Shown one piece after another: positions 47,277-57,659 of a stretch of 64,000 nt of DNA. The notes under the pieces were generated by a model, which searched no databases, was not told where the DNA came from, and worked only from the letters and a program-made list of their open reading frames with translations. Within the stretch, counting starts at the first letter, position 1, and each line of letters opens with the position of its first letter. Source of the stretch: Trichaptum fuscoviolaceum (Eukaryota > Basidiomycota > Agaricomycetes > Hymenochaetales > Trichaptaceae); NCBI GenBank assembly GCA_910574455.1, contig CAJSYZ010000008.1, positions 3,288,707-3,352,706 on the forward strand. The letters run 5' to 3'. The translations under genes and the position numbers were made by a program.

Positions 47277-49433
47277 CTAGATAATCGCGAGGCTGGATGC
47301 TGTCGCATTCCATGCACTAGCACCAATAGAACTTGAAGGAATTGGGGGTACACCGCGTGAATCCAGGTTGCGAAACAACGTAGTCATGGCCTGTGCAGCA
47401 TCCTTTGCAGATTCGCGAGTTTTGGCGTCGCTTGTATGTTTGTGCAAATTGTTAAAAGCATCGAGGATTGCGTCAGTTGACTCTGCCCGTTGGTGTATTA
47501 TCTCGTTGAGAAAGCTGCGGATAGGGGCTTCCGATACGCCCATGAGGAGTTTGAATACCTTTGTGTTGGAGACAATTTCCAACCATCTCCTGACGATTTT
47601 AAACCCATTTATCAAGCGGAGGTGAAGAGTTTCCAACGCCCTGAAGGAAGCCTCAATGCGGTTTGGAAGTGATTTCAGATCCCCTATAACGAGCTGTGAT
47701 AAAGAAAGAGATGAAAGGCCCTTCGCCTCTTTAAGTACGCGCATGTCGTGATCGTATATAGCCTCTACTGAGACATTGTCCTGAAACATGGCGTCAACCT
47801 TGGTACAAAAACGTAGCGCCAGTTCCCGACTTGCAGTATCCAAACTAGGAAGTTCATCGCCATCGTCATTGCGACCTGGAGCCGTAAAGAAATCGGGATA
47901 CAGCTCACGCGCATGTGTTCGGAGTTTCTTATTGCCATCCGTTTCGCCGTATTCATAAAGGCGAGACACAGCAGGAACCATTACTACAGACCTATCTTCT
48001 TCAACGGTGCAGGTAAAATGATCCAGTTTCTGGATCAACGTGTCTACATCAACGATGATATCCCAGAGTGCGCGGAGATGGATCTGGAATAATGGCAGGA
48101 AGAAATGGAAAAGACGAGAGGGATCCATAGTGGAGAAGTCGGTCTGATTGAACTCCTTATCCAAGCCCACGTAGAACTCGCGAGGGCGTTCTAGCGTTTT
48201 AACATACTGCGCATGTGGTGCATCATTCGTTAATGTATGATAGGTCTTGCCATCTTCTTGATCTATGCATGTCATATAGTATCTGAGAAGATGGTCTCTC
48301 ATGACTCCCAGGAGGCCAGTCCGTCCAACATCGAAGTGATGAAACTGACCGAGACCGCGGGACTTTGATGCAGAGGAAATGCACACTTTTGTATTTCGTC
48401 ATCATTGAAATCAAGGACGATTGCGGAGGCTTCAAAGAGGAAGTACAGCATAGCATCGAGAGCCTTCCTTGCTATGACAGCATCGCCTGGTGCTCGGTTC
48501 TAACAAGCGTATGTTTTCAGATGACATTCTTTTTAGAAAATTGACATTGTCACTTACTCCGGATACACAATCAGTTAGGTGAGTAACCAACGATCTTAAT
48601 TGGGCTACAGCACTCAAAACAGCCTCCTGCCCTTCTAGGAGCAGCTGAATCGTCTTCTCCATAGCATTGAGCCGAACATTCGCATCCTTGTCCGTTTCCA
48701 AAGATTGTTTCCCAGGTTCAACCAGCTGTGCGCTAACATGAAGTGCTTCACTGCCAGTGGCAGGGATGAAGGTTGCCTCAGTACCTTGACTGCCAGTGCT
48801 TCCAGTCGGGTGAACCAGGTCAATACGTTGAGTGTTTTCAATAGTCTTGGACGCGTACTCCTCAAGAGTGGACATGCCAGCTTTGGCATTATTGATAGCC
48901 GTAGTGAGCGACCCGCAATCACTAGGGATCGGAGAATGTCTCTTTGATAAACCCCGCGTTGTCCGAGCCTGACTCGCAGGCGAACCTTCAGGCAGGGCAC
49001 CTCCTATATAACTCTCAGACCGTGCCCGTTTACCATAACGACCCGGGTCGTTGCCTGCACTATGTGACCTTTTTAAGTTACCAGTGAGACTTGAGCTATT
49101 CGAAGCTCCGGAGCCATGACGCTGGACTGGACCCGGGGAACTGGACAGAGCATGTAGCGGAGTAGGTGTTCGACTCTCTGGAGGTGTTTGAGTGGCCATC
49201 ACCGCTTTCGTAAAAGCAAGACCTTTTTCAAGTTGTACACTGGCACTTCTTCCCGTATTTCCACCACTGGTAGTATCGGGCGGTGGCGGCATGGAGGACA
49301 CATGCCGAAAGGTGTCTCCGAGTCCGACGTAGGCGTCCAACGGCGTCACTTGGCGGAGTTGTGACCGCGAGTGAGACGCGGAGTTAAGGGCCCTACTATT
49401 GGTGCCGGGTCCGTCTGGGTCTGCATTCTTCAT
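47277..49433 (-). CDS. cargo gene X2: Ser/Pro-rich N-terminus, coiled coil, helical C-terminal domain
   Basis: Exon 1 (49433-48558, 292 codons) starts MKNADPDGPGTNSRALNSAS, is Ser/Thr/Pro-rich with a basic patch (LKRSHSAGNDPGRYGKRARS), and ends in a helix (AMEKTIQLLLEGQEAVLSAV). After a 58-nt intron, exon 2 begins NRAPGDAVIARKALDAMLYF. Around 48418-48345 the frame must change. A 74-nt intron with a weak GTCCTT donor would keep it intact (about 674 aa); otherwise there is an indel. The C-terminal domain (HHFDVGRTGLLGVMRDHLLR, LFHFFLPLFQIHLRALWDII, LINGFKIVRRWLEIVSNTKV) resembles X1 and X3 in layout and in the FF-rich segment. It has the same position and orientation relative to the transposase as X1. 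Function unknown. Confidence 0.6.
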
Positions 49434-49442
49434 CTTGTTCAA

Positions 49443-50291
49443 GTCTTGAACTTTGGGGGGGGGGGATTGTATTCCTTCCGAGTCCTTTCAAACTTCAACT
49501 GGTGCCTGTCTGACTCGGAGTGACCAGTAGCTGGTATTATGCCAGTGCAGTACTACCAGACTCAGAGGTGACGGAGACTCCAGCTTCAAGTTGCCAAGTC
49601 CGAACCGAATAGTAGTAGTTGCCACGGTCACTGCCAGTGGTGGCACTCAGGGCAGAAGTTCGATCGCAAGACTGAAACACGGACTCGGAGTACTACTAGT
49701 AGCAGTCGAGGCAACACTCAGGCTACCGAATAGTAGTACTGATAGTAATAGTACTACTAGTAGTAGTAGCCTGTCAGTGAGTATTGAATGCGGTGACTTC
49801 AACTAGGAGACTGAAAGATGACTCCCGCCAATACCTGAGGGACTTAATAAATGGTTTTGGGTGACAGGGACTTCGAGGTGAAAGAGCTTCAAGCTGTTGA
49901 AGCGTAAACTTGAAGAAGTTGTAGAGTAAGTAGTACTAGACACGACACCGTGATGTCGCAGTACTGCCAGCCTGAGTGCCAGTGGTAGTACTATGATAAG
50001 ACTTGGGCATGGGGTACTCAGACTACTGGATTCGGATCATGCCAGTGATCCTGCAACTTCAAGTTGAACTTCAGATTAAAAGTCCGACACTGCTACTACT
50101 ACTACTACTACTAGTAGTAGTAGTAGTAGTAAGCACTGCCGGTGCCATGGCACTGCCAGCCTGAGTGCCACTGGTTGAAGACGATGCACTCAGTTTCCCA
50201 CTGCATTCTTTCCCATTTCGTCCCAATAGTACTACCTATTCATCTTGAACTCGAAAGCACAACAGCAACGACTTCAACTTGAATCAGCATC
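49443..50291. repeat. gene-free, word-rich 5' spacer between X2 and the E2 protease-domain gene
   Basis: A run of nine or more G at 49456 is followed by dense words: CACTGCCAGTGGTGGCACTC, GACTCGGAGTACTACTAGTAG (49682-49702), TACTACTAGTAGTAGTAG and CAACTTCAAGTTGAACTTC (50054-50072). It also holds a 38-bp perfect palindrome at 50094-50131. It separates divergent genes and must hold both promoters. No gene seen. Confidence 0.55.
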
Positions 50292-53226
50292 ATGCTGGCA
50301 TCATCCAAGCCATCGCGTAGAAATCCGATTCCGCGTGAGTCCTACAGCTTTCTACTACGTTCTCCTATACCAGCAGCAATGATTAATGAGGTGATATCCA
50401 GCTTCGCCAAGGGAAGGCTTTGATTTGATAGAATTGTCTCGGCAGATCACGGGCTTTCGCCCATCCAACGAGGAAAATAGTATTCGATCTGCAAGGCAGA
50501 GACTAGAAGGTGTCATCGATGGCATATGGCCAGGTGAGTCCTACTTTCTCCTTCGCCGGTAGTCCTGCTTTGTTGACTACTTCTACTCGTGGCAGAGAAT
50601 CAGAGTATGAGCGGATCAATAGTGCCTCATAGAACCCCTCGGATGCCAACAAACACTCACACTGGCATGTCGACTCGCGAAGTTGACACTGTCCGACCTG
50701 GCAGTACTTCCCCAACTCAGGCGCCTACCGTCGTACAGGCTCACTGTACACTGGCACCAAATCGCGCCACACGAAGGGAAACTATCTCGCCTTTAGAACA
50801 GGAGGAATATTACTATGGCCTGGAGGGGGCTCCTCGCCTGGTCGGGCGCACCGGCGGCGACTGGGAACGGACTAACATGTGGAAATGCGTAGGGGTTGTG
50901 GGTGATCACCGCATTACTGAGTTCTGGGATGCAGACTTGTTCCCAAAAATATTGCCGATATTCAAGGCACTATATCTCGAGGGGCACGGAAAGGCGAACC
51001 TATTTGAGGTTAACCGCGTTGGCCTCGAACGCCCTGCCAGTGTGGGCATTAGACACGAGTTGCTCGCTGAAAATGAGTGGCCCGTCGTTGTTATGATCGG
51101 AGTTGATACGGAGCCCAGTCTCCACCCTAAAGTGGGATGCTGGGCTGCGGAGAGGGTGAAGGACATACTATGGGAGCTCGCAATTTATGATGTCGAGGTT
51201 GAGATTAGGGAACGACATATCAAACTGGCTTCCGGCGATAACACAGATGGCCCTGCTAATATGAAGCGTAACCGTACTCAGGCTGGTGACGATGACGTTC
51301 CTGAGGCTGTCGATGGCAATCACCACCTAAAGCGCCCTAGACCATCTTTCACTCCGTCTGCCCCCGGTCAGAGCATCAACGACCCTCATAGTGACTCTGA
51401 CGCCGCTCACGGTGTTCAAGGCCAAGGCTGGCCTACAGGATCGAAAAATATCTCGTCCACTCCCGCCAGCCGCTCCCGCCTGATCCGAGCAAGCCCTATG
51501 GTTCTAGAGCCACGTATAATGGGCAACTATGAAGATCGCCATACCGCCAACACGTACTTACAGCGCCTTGCTGCGCCTTGCTGCGCCTTTCACCACATGT
51601 GTTGGGATATGCCTTGGCATCACTGAGACCAGGGGCAAAACGCAGTATGACAGCTATTCAACCGGGTCACTGTTTGGGATTAAGATACAAAACGAGGAGC
51701 CCATCTTATATGCCCTCGGTTGTCGACATGGCACCATTCCATTTAATTTACAGTTCCATCTTCATCCTGAGGGTTCTGAAAGCGACTTGGAGGATGCCAG
51801 CTTGAAGAAAGGCAAGAAATGCAATAAGAAGGGCAAGAAGGGCGTCAAAGGGAACAAGAAGGGCAACAAAACATCGAAAGGCGATGGCAAGAACTATAAA
51901 ATCACGGAAGCCTCTCAGTACATCGACTACAAACATGACGAGAACTCGAATTATACGGCCTATGTTTCGCTGTTCACGCCTGAGAAGCTGGCTGACCACT
52001 TACGAATGATGGAACGCGAGTTGGAAAAGCAGAGGAAAGAATTCGATCTTCTCGTGGATAAGAAGATCATAAAAGATCAGGTTGTAAAGAAGGAAGTCCA
52101 AAAGGAATGCGATGACGCGACAGCTTTCTTCAACAAGGTCAAGAGATGCGAATTGAATGTCCAGTGTATGGAGCAGTTTGGATATGTCGAATTCTCTCCG
52201 GGAAGGTTCAATCGGTTTAATAAGAAAGATGACGCGAAGAAGCCGAGGACTAGCAAGCACCCCTATGCATCGGACTGGGCGTTGATCAGGATTTGTGACG
52301 ACCGTTCCCCATCTGACAAGACTACTCTCTGCGAGCAGCATGGGAAGGGGCAATTTTGGAATTATGCAGACTTGAGAAGGTATGAACCAAAGAGCATGTG
52401 TGGTTCAGCTGCTTTCGACGACATTCTGGAGTTCATGGGATGGAAGGAAGGCACTCAAGTACATGATGGTCTGGTGCATATCAAAGATTTCACGAAACCG
52501 CGCGACATCTACAGCCGTCTTTATCAAGAAGAAACGGACGAACAAGCGATTAAAGATAAGCAGCTCCATAGAGCACTAGCGAATGATGGCACAAAGGTCG
52601 TATCCTCGAAGCTTGAAACAAGACGGGTATATAAGTTTGGTTGGACAACTGGCCACACAGTGGGCGTTTATAACAATCTCACTTCCTACTGGGTCGATCT
52701 TACACTAGAATTTGATGTCACATTCTCCGGTAAAGGCAAACGTCGCAAAGCCTGTGGAATCAAAGAAGGTGTAAAGAGCGTCGAGAGTTGCTGGCAGGCG
52801 GTCCTGCAATTTCCACCCGGCAAGCACTTCGGTGGTCGTAGCCGTATATTTGGAGACCAAGGTGATTCCGGAAGCTTGGTCATCGACCAGAATGCCAACG
52901 CACTTGGTACAATCATCTTTGTTACGACTTCGACGGAATGGCAACACGATGGGTTCACTTACGGAGTCCCTATTTGGCAACAATTGTCGGAGATGCGCAC
53001 CTCCGGTTACGGTGATATTCATTTCGGATTCGAATCACAAAAGGATGATGCAGTGATGTCGGAACTTGCGGAATATCATCCACAGATTAAGGTAACTAGG
53101 GCTAACAAGGGCTCGAAAACATGGAAAGCGTGGTTTAATGAGGAGCACCACAAGGTTGAGCGGGAACGAGCAGCATTGGAACCTTTTAATTCACTTAAAC
53201 CGCAGACTCGGAGTCAGACGAAGTAG
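50292..53226 (+). pseudogene. trypsin-like-protease-domain protein, E2 copy, frameshifted by a 10-bp duplication
   Basis: Exons 50292-50334, 50402-50533 and 50596-53226; both introns are phase 1. N-terminal SPREGFDLIELSRQITGFRP, then the conserved domain (YYYGLEGAPRLVGRTGGDWE, CVGVVGDHRITEFW, WELAIYDVEVEIRERH). The protease half has ALGCRHGT (His), SDWALIRICDD (Asp) and GDQGDSGSLVID (Ser), with FTYGVPIWQQL near the end. A Lys/Gly-rich insert (KKGKKGVKGNKKGNK) separates the His and Asp regions. GCGCCTTGCT is tandemly duplicated at 51563-51582; the extra 10 bases shift the frame between the N-terminal and protease domains. All other features are intact, so this is either a young lesion or an assembly slip. 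It is clearly diverged from the E1 copies. Confidence 0.75.
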
Positions 53227-53774
53227 CCTGCCAGTGAGGACTCAGGCTTGTACTTATACTATTTCTAACTGTTTTCTTTTCGTAGTATTACCTCATACCA
53301 GTGCATACCACTAGTATTCAAGTTGTGTCTTTGTATGTTTGTCTCCTGTTCTGTGTTCGTCGACCTTATACTTGTGTTTTCTGTGCATCGGTATTCAAGT
53401 TGTTGTATGACTGTATGTAAATCAAAAACGATATGAATTGTTTACTAACTATTCCGAGTCGGACTTGGACTCACTGGCACCAGTGATGCTCTAATTACTG
53501 CTCGATAAATTCACGACTGGCTCGAATCCGGGTCTACCAACCTGAAGACCGAACATCGTTACGGGTCACTGTTCGGCAACTTGAACTTTTGAGCTGAACT
53601 TGAAGTCCCACGACTCGGTCTCAGGCTCTGACTCGGAAGTTCTTCCGATTCGGAGGTCAGCTTGAAGTCGGAAACTACTAGTACTAGTAAACTAAGCCTG
53701 AGGGGCGAAGGTCGGTCCGGCTACTACTACAACTGCTCTGCTCGACAACTATTAGGTATAATAATTTTAATGGA
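53227..53774. repeat. gene-free, word-rich spacer
   Basis: GACTCGGTCTCAGGCTCTGAC, GACTCGGAAGTTCTTCCG, TACTAGTACTAGTA and AACTTGAACTTTTGAGC words, similar to spacers around the E1 cargo. No gene seen. Confidence 0.45.
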
Positions 53775-53992
53775 ATGACCGGTTGTTATTCTCGGGACGT
53801 TCTAGGTCAGGGGGAACTGGACGGCTTGACTTATGCTATTGCCTTCTGGCAGACGACGGAGGAGCTGGAACAAATGGGCTTTGCGACCAACCTTGATTCA
53901 AAGACAGACACGCAACTTGGTAGTATTGTTTTCCCGACTCCGAGTCAGCAAGAGCCCGACGTGGACATCGCCGCTCGCCTTTTCCCAGACTG
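53775..53992 (+). pseudogene. C-terminal fragment of another trypsin-like-protease-domain gene
   Basis: LDGLTYAIAFWQTTEELEQM matches the end of the intact gene (LDGYTYGVALWQTVEELGTS), followed by an equivalent of its last residues and a stop at about 53992. Only about 60 residues remain. Together with the full-length copy at 50292 this implies E2, like E1, once held two copies in the same orientation. Confidence 0.6.
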
Positions 53993-54589
53993 AGCCCCTT
54001 CCTCAACTCCCCCACCATGCGCACAAACTCTCTCATCTCATCCTCTTGCACTACCTTGAGGCTTGTCATTTTCTTCAACCTTGGCGCTGTCTCCTTCACA
54101 TACGACATCTTCCATGCGCTGCTCTCCTGCACTTTGTACTAAATTATGTCGTAACAGATCTGGGCGGAATGGGAGACAGAGGTCTGCACGAGCATGGCAC
54201 AGGAGTTCAAGGCTGGTGAGTTTATTCTCCTTCTCAATCCTTTTACTTCACGTTATTTACATACCATTTGATACAGAATCCTAGCTCACACCGTTTACAG
54301 CGCACGCAAGATGGTGCAATTCTGGAACACCGCCAGACAGCACCACCACCATTGCCATCGCACTCCTGCTACTAGTAGTACCCAGCATCGACATGATGAC
54401 TTCCCACGTGGGGTCTGACACTGGCATCACAGGCCCTCCGTCGTCCGCTACCACCACTGACAGCCATGGTCAGGTTGGAAACTAGAGACTTCCGGAGACA
54501 CTTTCATTGTTGTGGGGACTGGTAAGTAGCCCTAGTAGTTATCCGCTATTGCAACAATAGCTCATGACCCGATGAACACAACTACATGA
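53993..54589. other. stretch without a supported gene
   Basis: A plus-strand piece near 54153-54210 (QIWAEWETEVCTSMAQEFKA, then GTGAGT) looks like one exon of a decayed host gene. The remainder up to 54589 has no continuous frame. It may be the 5' remnant of the BCS1-like pseudogene region or another fragment. Confidence 0.3.
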
Positions 54590-55640
54590 CTGGCTGATGC
54601 TATGGTTGTTGAAGCGCTTAGAATGCCAGCACGCTTACGAGTTCGAGACGACAGCGCGCACCATCTTGCCGGGCAAGTCTTCTTTCAGAGACAAGTCATT
54701 CGGAGATGAGGAGCTCAAAGGCTTCCAGTTTGCCTCACCAGACGACCATCAAATTCATATCTATTTCGCTGATTCCATGGCTCATGGCGGGGATTTAAGA
54801 GATGCTCCTTGCCGACACAAGGGACTTCTTGCAATCAGAGAAGGTATGTACATAAAGTGCCACACATCGACTGAAAGTTTAACCTCTCTTTCTGAATCAG
54901 TGGTGCGCTGACCGTGGTAACCACTCTCGTCGCGACAATTTCCTCTATCGTGTCCCTGGCTTGGGCAGATCATCGTTGATCCATGCCCTTGCTGGCGCGC
55001 TCATGCTCGACATTCTCGCCATCTCACGTTCCGCTTTTTGGATGAACGATGTGACGTTGTCGTCGCTTATGGGCCGTGTGCCTGCCCCGTGAATTGTCCT
55101 TCTCGAGGACCTTGACGCTGCATTCACTCGCTCAACTTCGCGCGACGGGTCCTCAACCTGTGTTCCTGGTGGTAAGAAGAAGAGCTCTTTGTTGTCCGAC
55201 AACAAGGATAAGATGACGATGATGACGACAATGAAGAAATTGGCAAGAAGAAGAAAAGCAAGAAATATGACACTCTATCCGACGTGAACACGCTCTCTCT
55301 TTCTGGCCTTCTTAATGCACTTGATGGTGTCGCCGCTGCTGTTGGCCGCTTCCTCGTCCCGTCGCAGCAACGAACCATCTTGAGCGTTTCGACCCCGCGC
55401 TCTCGCACCCCGGTGGTATGGATGTTTGGATCGAGTTCAAAAGCGCAAGCCCTAGGCAGGCTCAAGCGCTCTTCTGCGACTTCTTCCTGTACGCGGACGT
55501 CAAGAAGCCCGAGATCACCAAACGCGAAGGCGAGCTCGATGGGATCAGCCTCCCCACCACACCCCATCCTCTGGATCGATTTCGGAAATTCCGGTGTCGG
55601 TATTTGCGTCCGATGCCTCGAGTACCGCAACCTTGAGCTC
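54590..55640 (+). pseudogene. BCS1-like AAA ATPase remnant
   Basis: In order along the DNA: DWLMLWLLKRLECQHAYEFE (BCS1 N-domain), EMLLADTRDFLQSEK, a conserved-position intron (about 54844-54899), WCADRGN...RVPGLGRSSLIHALAG (Walker A region, with key Gly/Lys changed), LMGRVPAP then a TGA, IVLLEDLDAAFT (Walker B), LSLSGLLNALDGVAAA (AAA signature) and ERFDPALSHPGGMDVWIEFK, where the usual RPGRMD arginine is lost. The pieces lie in several frames with at least one stop and two frameshifts, and catalytic residues are mutated. The functional family are membrane-anchored AAA+ proteins, often mitochondrial and multicopy in Agaricomycetes. It lies within E2 as a dead passenger. Confidence 0.85.
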
Positions 55641-56543
55641 GAGCTCATTGATGAGAGGTGCGTCAAACAGTCTACCTGACGTTGGCAAAGCAGCTCACAA
55701 CGCAAATTGCGAATGCATCAAACGGGAAAAAGTATTACTTCATCTTAGATATCGTTCAAGTAGTCATGTCCTATTCCACGACAAACACCTCTGTGCCACC
55801 ACCATTGCCGCCGAAACGGAGATCGCTCGGTTTCAATATGCAGAATAAGTCGATTATCGGCCGACAGCGCAATCCCCCCAGCTCTAAGGTCAAGAAACGC
55901 TCCTTCATTTAAACTACTTCTTCCATAGCGGATTGGGATGCATTGATCCCATTTCCCACATTGGCATGGTTCCGGTTTCGAGTTGTATCCAGGGATGACT
56001 GATTGTATGACGGCTTACTCGTGGCTTTGCCTTCTAGAGCTGATGAAACAGCTTCTTGTGTAGTGAGCTATGTCTTCCCGACTTCTTCGGAGTTAACCTG
56101 ACTCACTTTCTTGTTTGTTTGTGCATAAAATGAAAAGAAGCCTCATAATCGAGTCATCTAGAAGAAATCCTTCTTATCTCCTGTCAGTTCAGCTTGAGGT
56201 TTATCCGAGCCATAGTACAATGCACTGATAGATTCCTCTCTTCTTTCCAGAAGAATAAGGCATCAGAAAAATGCGTGCAAGAGCTTTGTATAAATGTGAA
56301 CTCGGAGTGGGTGTCGCCCCTCCCCGCCACCCACCCACCCATTCAACCCTTCGCCATGAACTTTTATCACATTCTGTTGGGGCTCCACATGCTCCTATTG
56401 ATTGACCATGCTGTGCTTCGAGTACGCATCGCGCGAAGACTTCCTTGGACACAAAGGAGGATATCTAGGATGCAAAAAATCGTGCTTACTTTCTATTTCC
56501 TCTCAAAATCACTGCACTGACTTTTTGCCAGCTTCACAAACAG
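55641..56543. other. stretch with weak coding fragments
   Basis: A frame from 55658 to 55912 (SVPPPLPPKRRSLGFNMQNK, ending KVKKRSFI) has a proline-rich, basic end that could be the last exon of a lost gene. Another fragment lies at 56194-56470 (MNFYHILLGLHMLLLIDHAV). Neither has supporting neighbours. Confidence 0.25.
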
Positions 56544-57400
56544 ATGCAACATCTCCTCGACTACCTGGGGGTTCCGCCAACGCCTCTTCTTCAACTTCGC
56601 AGTTATACACTCGGACCTCTTGTTCCTGAAGTATGTCTGACCACCGCGACGATGGAGAATGCCGTAGACGTCATCTATGCTTCCTTGCCGGATGCCCCGG
56701 AACGACGCTTCGTTGCCCTCGACATTGAATGGGCGAGTAACTCACCAGAGCTATACGCGTGGACCTCATCCAACTCGCGGTTCAGCAACATGTGTTCCTC
56801 CTCCGGACTCATCTACTTAATGCTCTTCCCCCAAGATTGGAACAATTATTAGGTGATGAAACTGTATGGAAAGTGTCAGCAGGAATCGCTGGTACGACAA
56901 TCCCATTTCTTCTCTCATTATGCGGCATAACTGAACTAATTGGCAGGTGATGCGACTCGCATCAGGAATAAATTTGACATTCCCGTATCCTCCTGTGTCG
57001 ATTTGACAGATTGGGCGCGCTTCGTTTACCCCGATTTCTGGCCAAGAACGCCAACTTGGCTCCAGCTGCTTCTGAACCCCCGTCTCTGGTTCAAGTTTCC
57101 GCAACCGTTTATAAAGCTGGAGGAGATGGCGGGCAGGCTCCTGCAGACAAACATCGAAAAAGATGTCTTGGTCACGATGAGCAATTGGGCCGAAGTTGAG
57201 CTGTCGGCTGCTCAAGTCCATTGTAAGTTATCCTTTTCAAGTTGTCACTCAGGCTGACCATCTTCTCACTTGCATCTGCTCTATTAGATGCGGCAATCGA
57301 CGCGCACAGCACGTTTGCTGTTGCTTCCGTCTTGAATCAAGATGCCTTGGCCTTACCGGATACAGTAATCCATCACTTCCCAATGCTCGATATTGAGTAG
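56544..57400 (+). CDS. WRN-like DEDDy 3'-5' exonuclease, one probable frameshift
   Basis: An RNase H-like exonuclease domain can be read over three exons: 56544-56891, 56947-57222 and 57288-57400 (introns 55 and 65 nt). Catalytic motifs of the DEDDy class are all present: RRFVALDIEW (Asp and Glu), VDLIQLAVQQHVFLLR, AGDATRIRNKFDI (Asp, across the first intron) and YAAIDAHSTF (Tyr and Asp, across the second). The protein ends FPMLDIE. Members degrade single-stranded 3' ends of DNA or RNA. Between LDIEWASN and VDLIQLAV (about 56733-56760) the frame changes and no splice pair explains it, so one base seems lost. Without that the gene would be complete. The start at 56544 is the first ATG; an upstream exon is possible. 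It lies near the right end of E2. Confidence 0.65.
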
Positions 57401-57659
57401 GCTGAGGCCCGTTTGAATAGTGCTAACGGTGTTATCTTGTTGAGTAAATTGTTGAGTGCATGCTCTTGTCTTCAAAAGTTGCCAGGAGCATCGTGATTGT
57501 ATCTATTATTGAATTGCTTCTCGTTGAATGATCATTGTAGACTGAGGTTGTCAATGGTGTTTGCTGTCGCTTTCAAGATGTCATGAAGATGAAGGTAGCT
57601 TGAAATCTCAAAACAGAGGTCCAAGTTCACTTGAGTACAGTAGTGGTAGTAGTAGTAAA
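57401..57659. other. 3' flank of the exonuclease gene, gene-free
   Basis: No gene; a TAGTGGTAGTAGTAGTAAA run at about 57638-57656 precedes the right-end repeats of E2. Confidence 0.4.

Noticed and set aside
53515..53545. GGCTCGAATCCGGGT, similar to a tRNA T-loop
   Set aside because: No matching T-stem, A-box or acceptor stem at the right distance.
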